Positions 63,647-64,000 of a stretch of DNA of 64,000 nucleotides are shown here, one piece after another. The translations under genes and the position numbers were made by a program. The stretch covers positions 4,386,001 through 4,450,000 of the forward strand of contig JAYJMM010000124.1 in the NCBI GenBank assembly GCA_037349105.1. Direction: 5' to 3'. The notes under the pieces are model-generated. The model worked only from the letters and a program-made list of their open reading frames with translations. It ran no database searches and was not told the DNA's origin. This DNA is from Limnomonas spitsbergensis. Lineage: Eukaryota > Chlorophyta > Chlorophyceae > Chlamydomonadales. The number at the start of each line of letters is the position of its first letter. Position 1 is the first letter of the stretch.

Positions 63647-64000
63647 CTGCATGGTCCATGCAAGCAAGGCAACGGCAAAGCATGCATGGGTAGCGTGATG
63701 ACCGGAACAAGGTGGTGGTGTCCAGATCGAAAAAAAGGGACGTGCGATGCTGTTGTTAAATATTCAAGGTGCATGAAACGGGGGGCGAATGGCTACAACG
63801 TGAAGTTCTGCAGATTGGCTTATTTGTGAAGACGCCGTGGATCTTAGCGAAAGTTTGGTTGCCACATGCTGAGCTGCAGGCTATACTGTTCATTGTGAAA
63901 CAACCTACCGCATGTTTGTCACCACAATTCTGAGGACCGCATGCGCCTCAACACATTCCTAAGGACCTCTCCGGCCATGTTTGACTCTTCAGTCCCAAGC
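63647..64000. other. ACT-gene intron with a possible further 5' exon
   Basis: On the minus strand 63958-63909 is a stop-free stretch bounded by CCTTAG and GCG|GTAGG that encodes AHAVLRIVVTN, similar to the first strand of an ACT domain. Its end phase (2) does not match the next exon (phase 1), so another exon or different limits would be needed. Confidence 0.3.

Overview
This is a window of nuclear DNA from a eukaryote, most likely a green alga. Seven genes can be rebuilt from conserved protein blocks joined across phase-consistent GT-AG introns, plus two GC-AG introns. Several products look plant-type: a SAM carrier of the Arabidopsis SAMC kind, a plant-like ARGLU1, and a chloroplast ACR11/12-like ACT protein. 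Plant-type telomere-like TTTAGGG/CCCTAAA tracts are scattered through the introns. From memory, the dispersed repeats recall the prasinophyte Cymbomonas; this is a guess that the sequence alone cannot prove.

Layout, left to right. 530-2651 (-): 5' part of ARGLU1, an SR/coiled-coil splicing co-regulator, running off the left edge. 4293-10449 (+): mitochondrial/plastid S-adenosylmethionine carrier in 7 exons. 10450-17137: no confident gene, with dispersed repeats and short satellites. 17138-20801 (-): HSP20-type small heat-shock protein in 6 (perhaps 7) exons, with a TATA box and heat-shock elements upstream. 20802-26799: repeat-rich, with one doubtful Gln/Gly-rich ORF. 26800-34741 (-): CFIm25/NUDT21, the mRNA 3'-end processing factor, 6 exons. 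34915-48702 (+): Elongator subunit ELP2, 10 exons, about 1045 residues. The CFIm25 and ELP2 start codons are only 173 bp apart, so they probably share a divergent promoter. 49681-51093 (-): APC10/DOC1, complete in 5 exons. 52656-63646 (-): tandem ACT-domain protein running off the right edge. No operon or single pathway links these housekeeping genes.

The striking feature is the introns. In at least five of the seven genes, the tandem arrays filling the introns are recognisable copies of the neighbouring exon-intron junction. Each unit carries the last bases of an exon plus its 5' splice site, or a 3' splice site plus the first bases of an exon. The extreme case is a ~5.9-kb array (54.6-60.5 kb) of about 140 copies of a 42-bp unit that repeats the CCAG|GTGAGG donor of the adjoining ACT-protein exon. 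Similar junction-derived arrays occur in the SAM carrier, ELP2, CFIm25 and ARGLU1 genes. This looks like a general mode of intron growth in this genome, and it creates very many decoy or alternative splice sites.

The window also holds at least three dispersed short repeat families, one with about 18 copies and a TGACGT core. Most long open frames here lie in repeats whose unit lacks stop codons and are not genes. Exon limits are read by eye and unsupported by transcripts.
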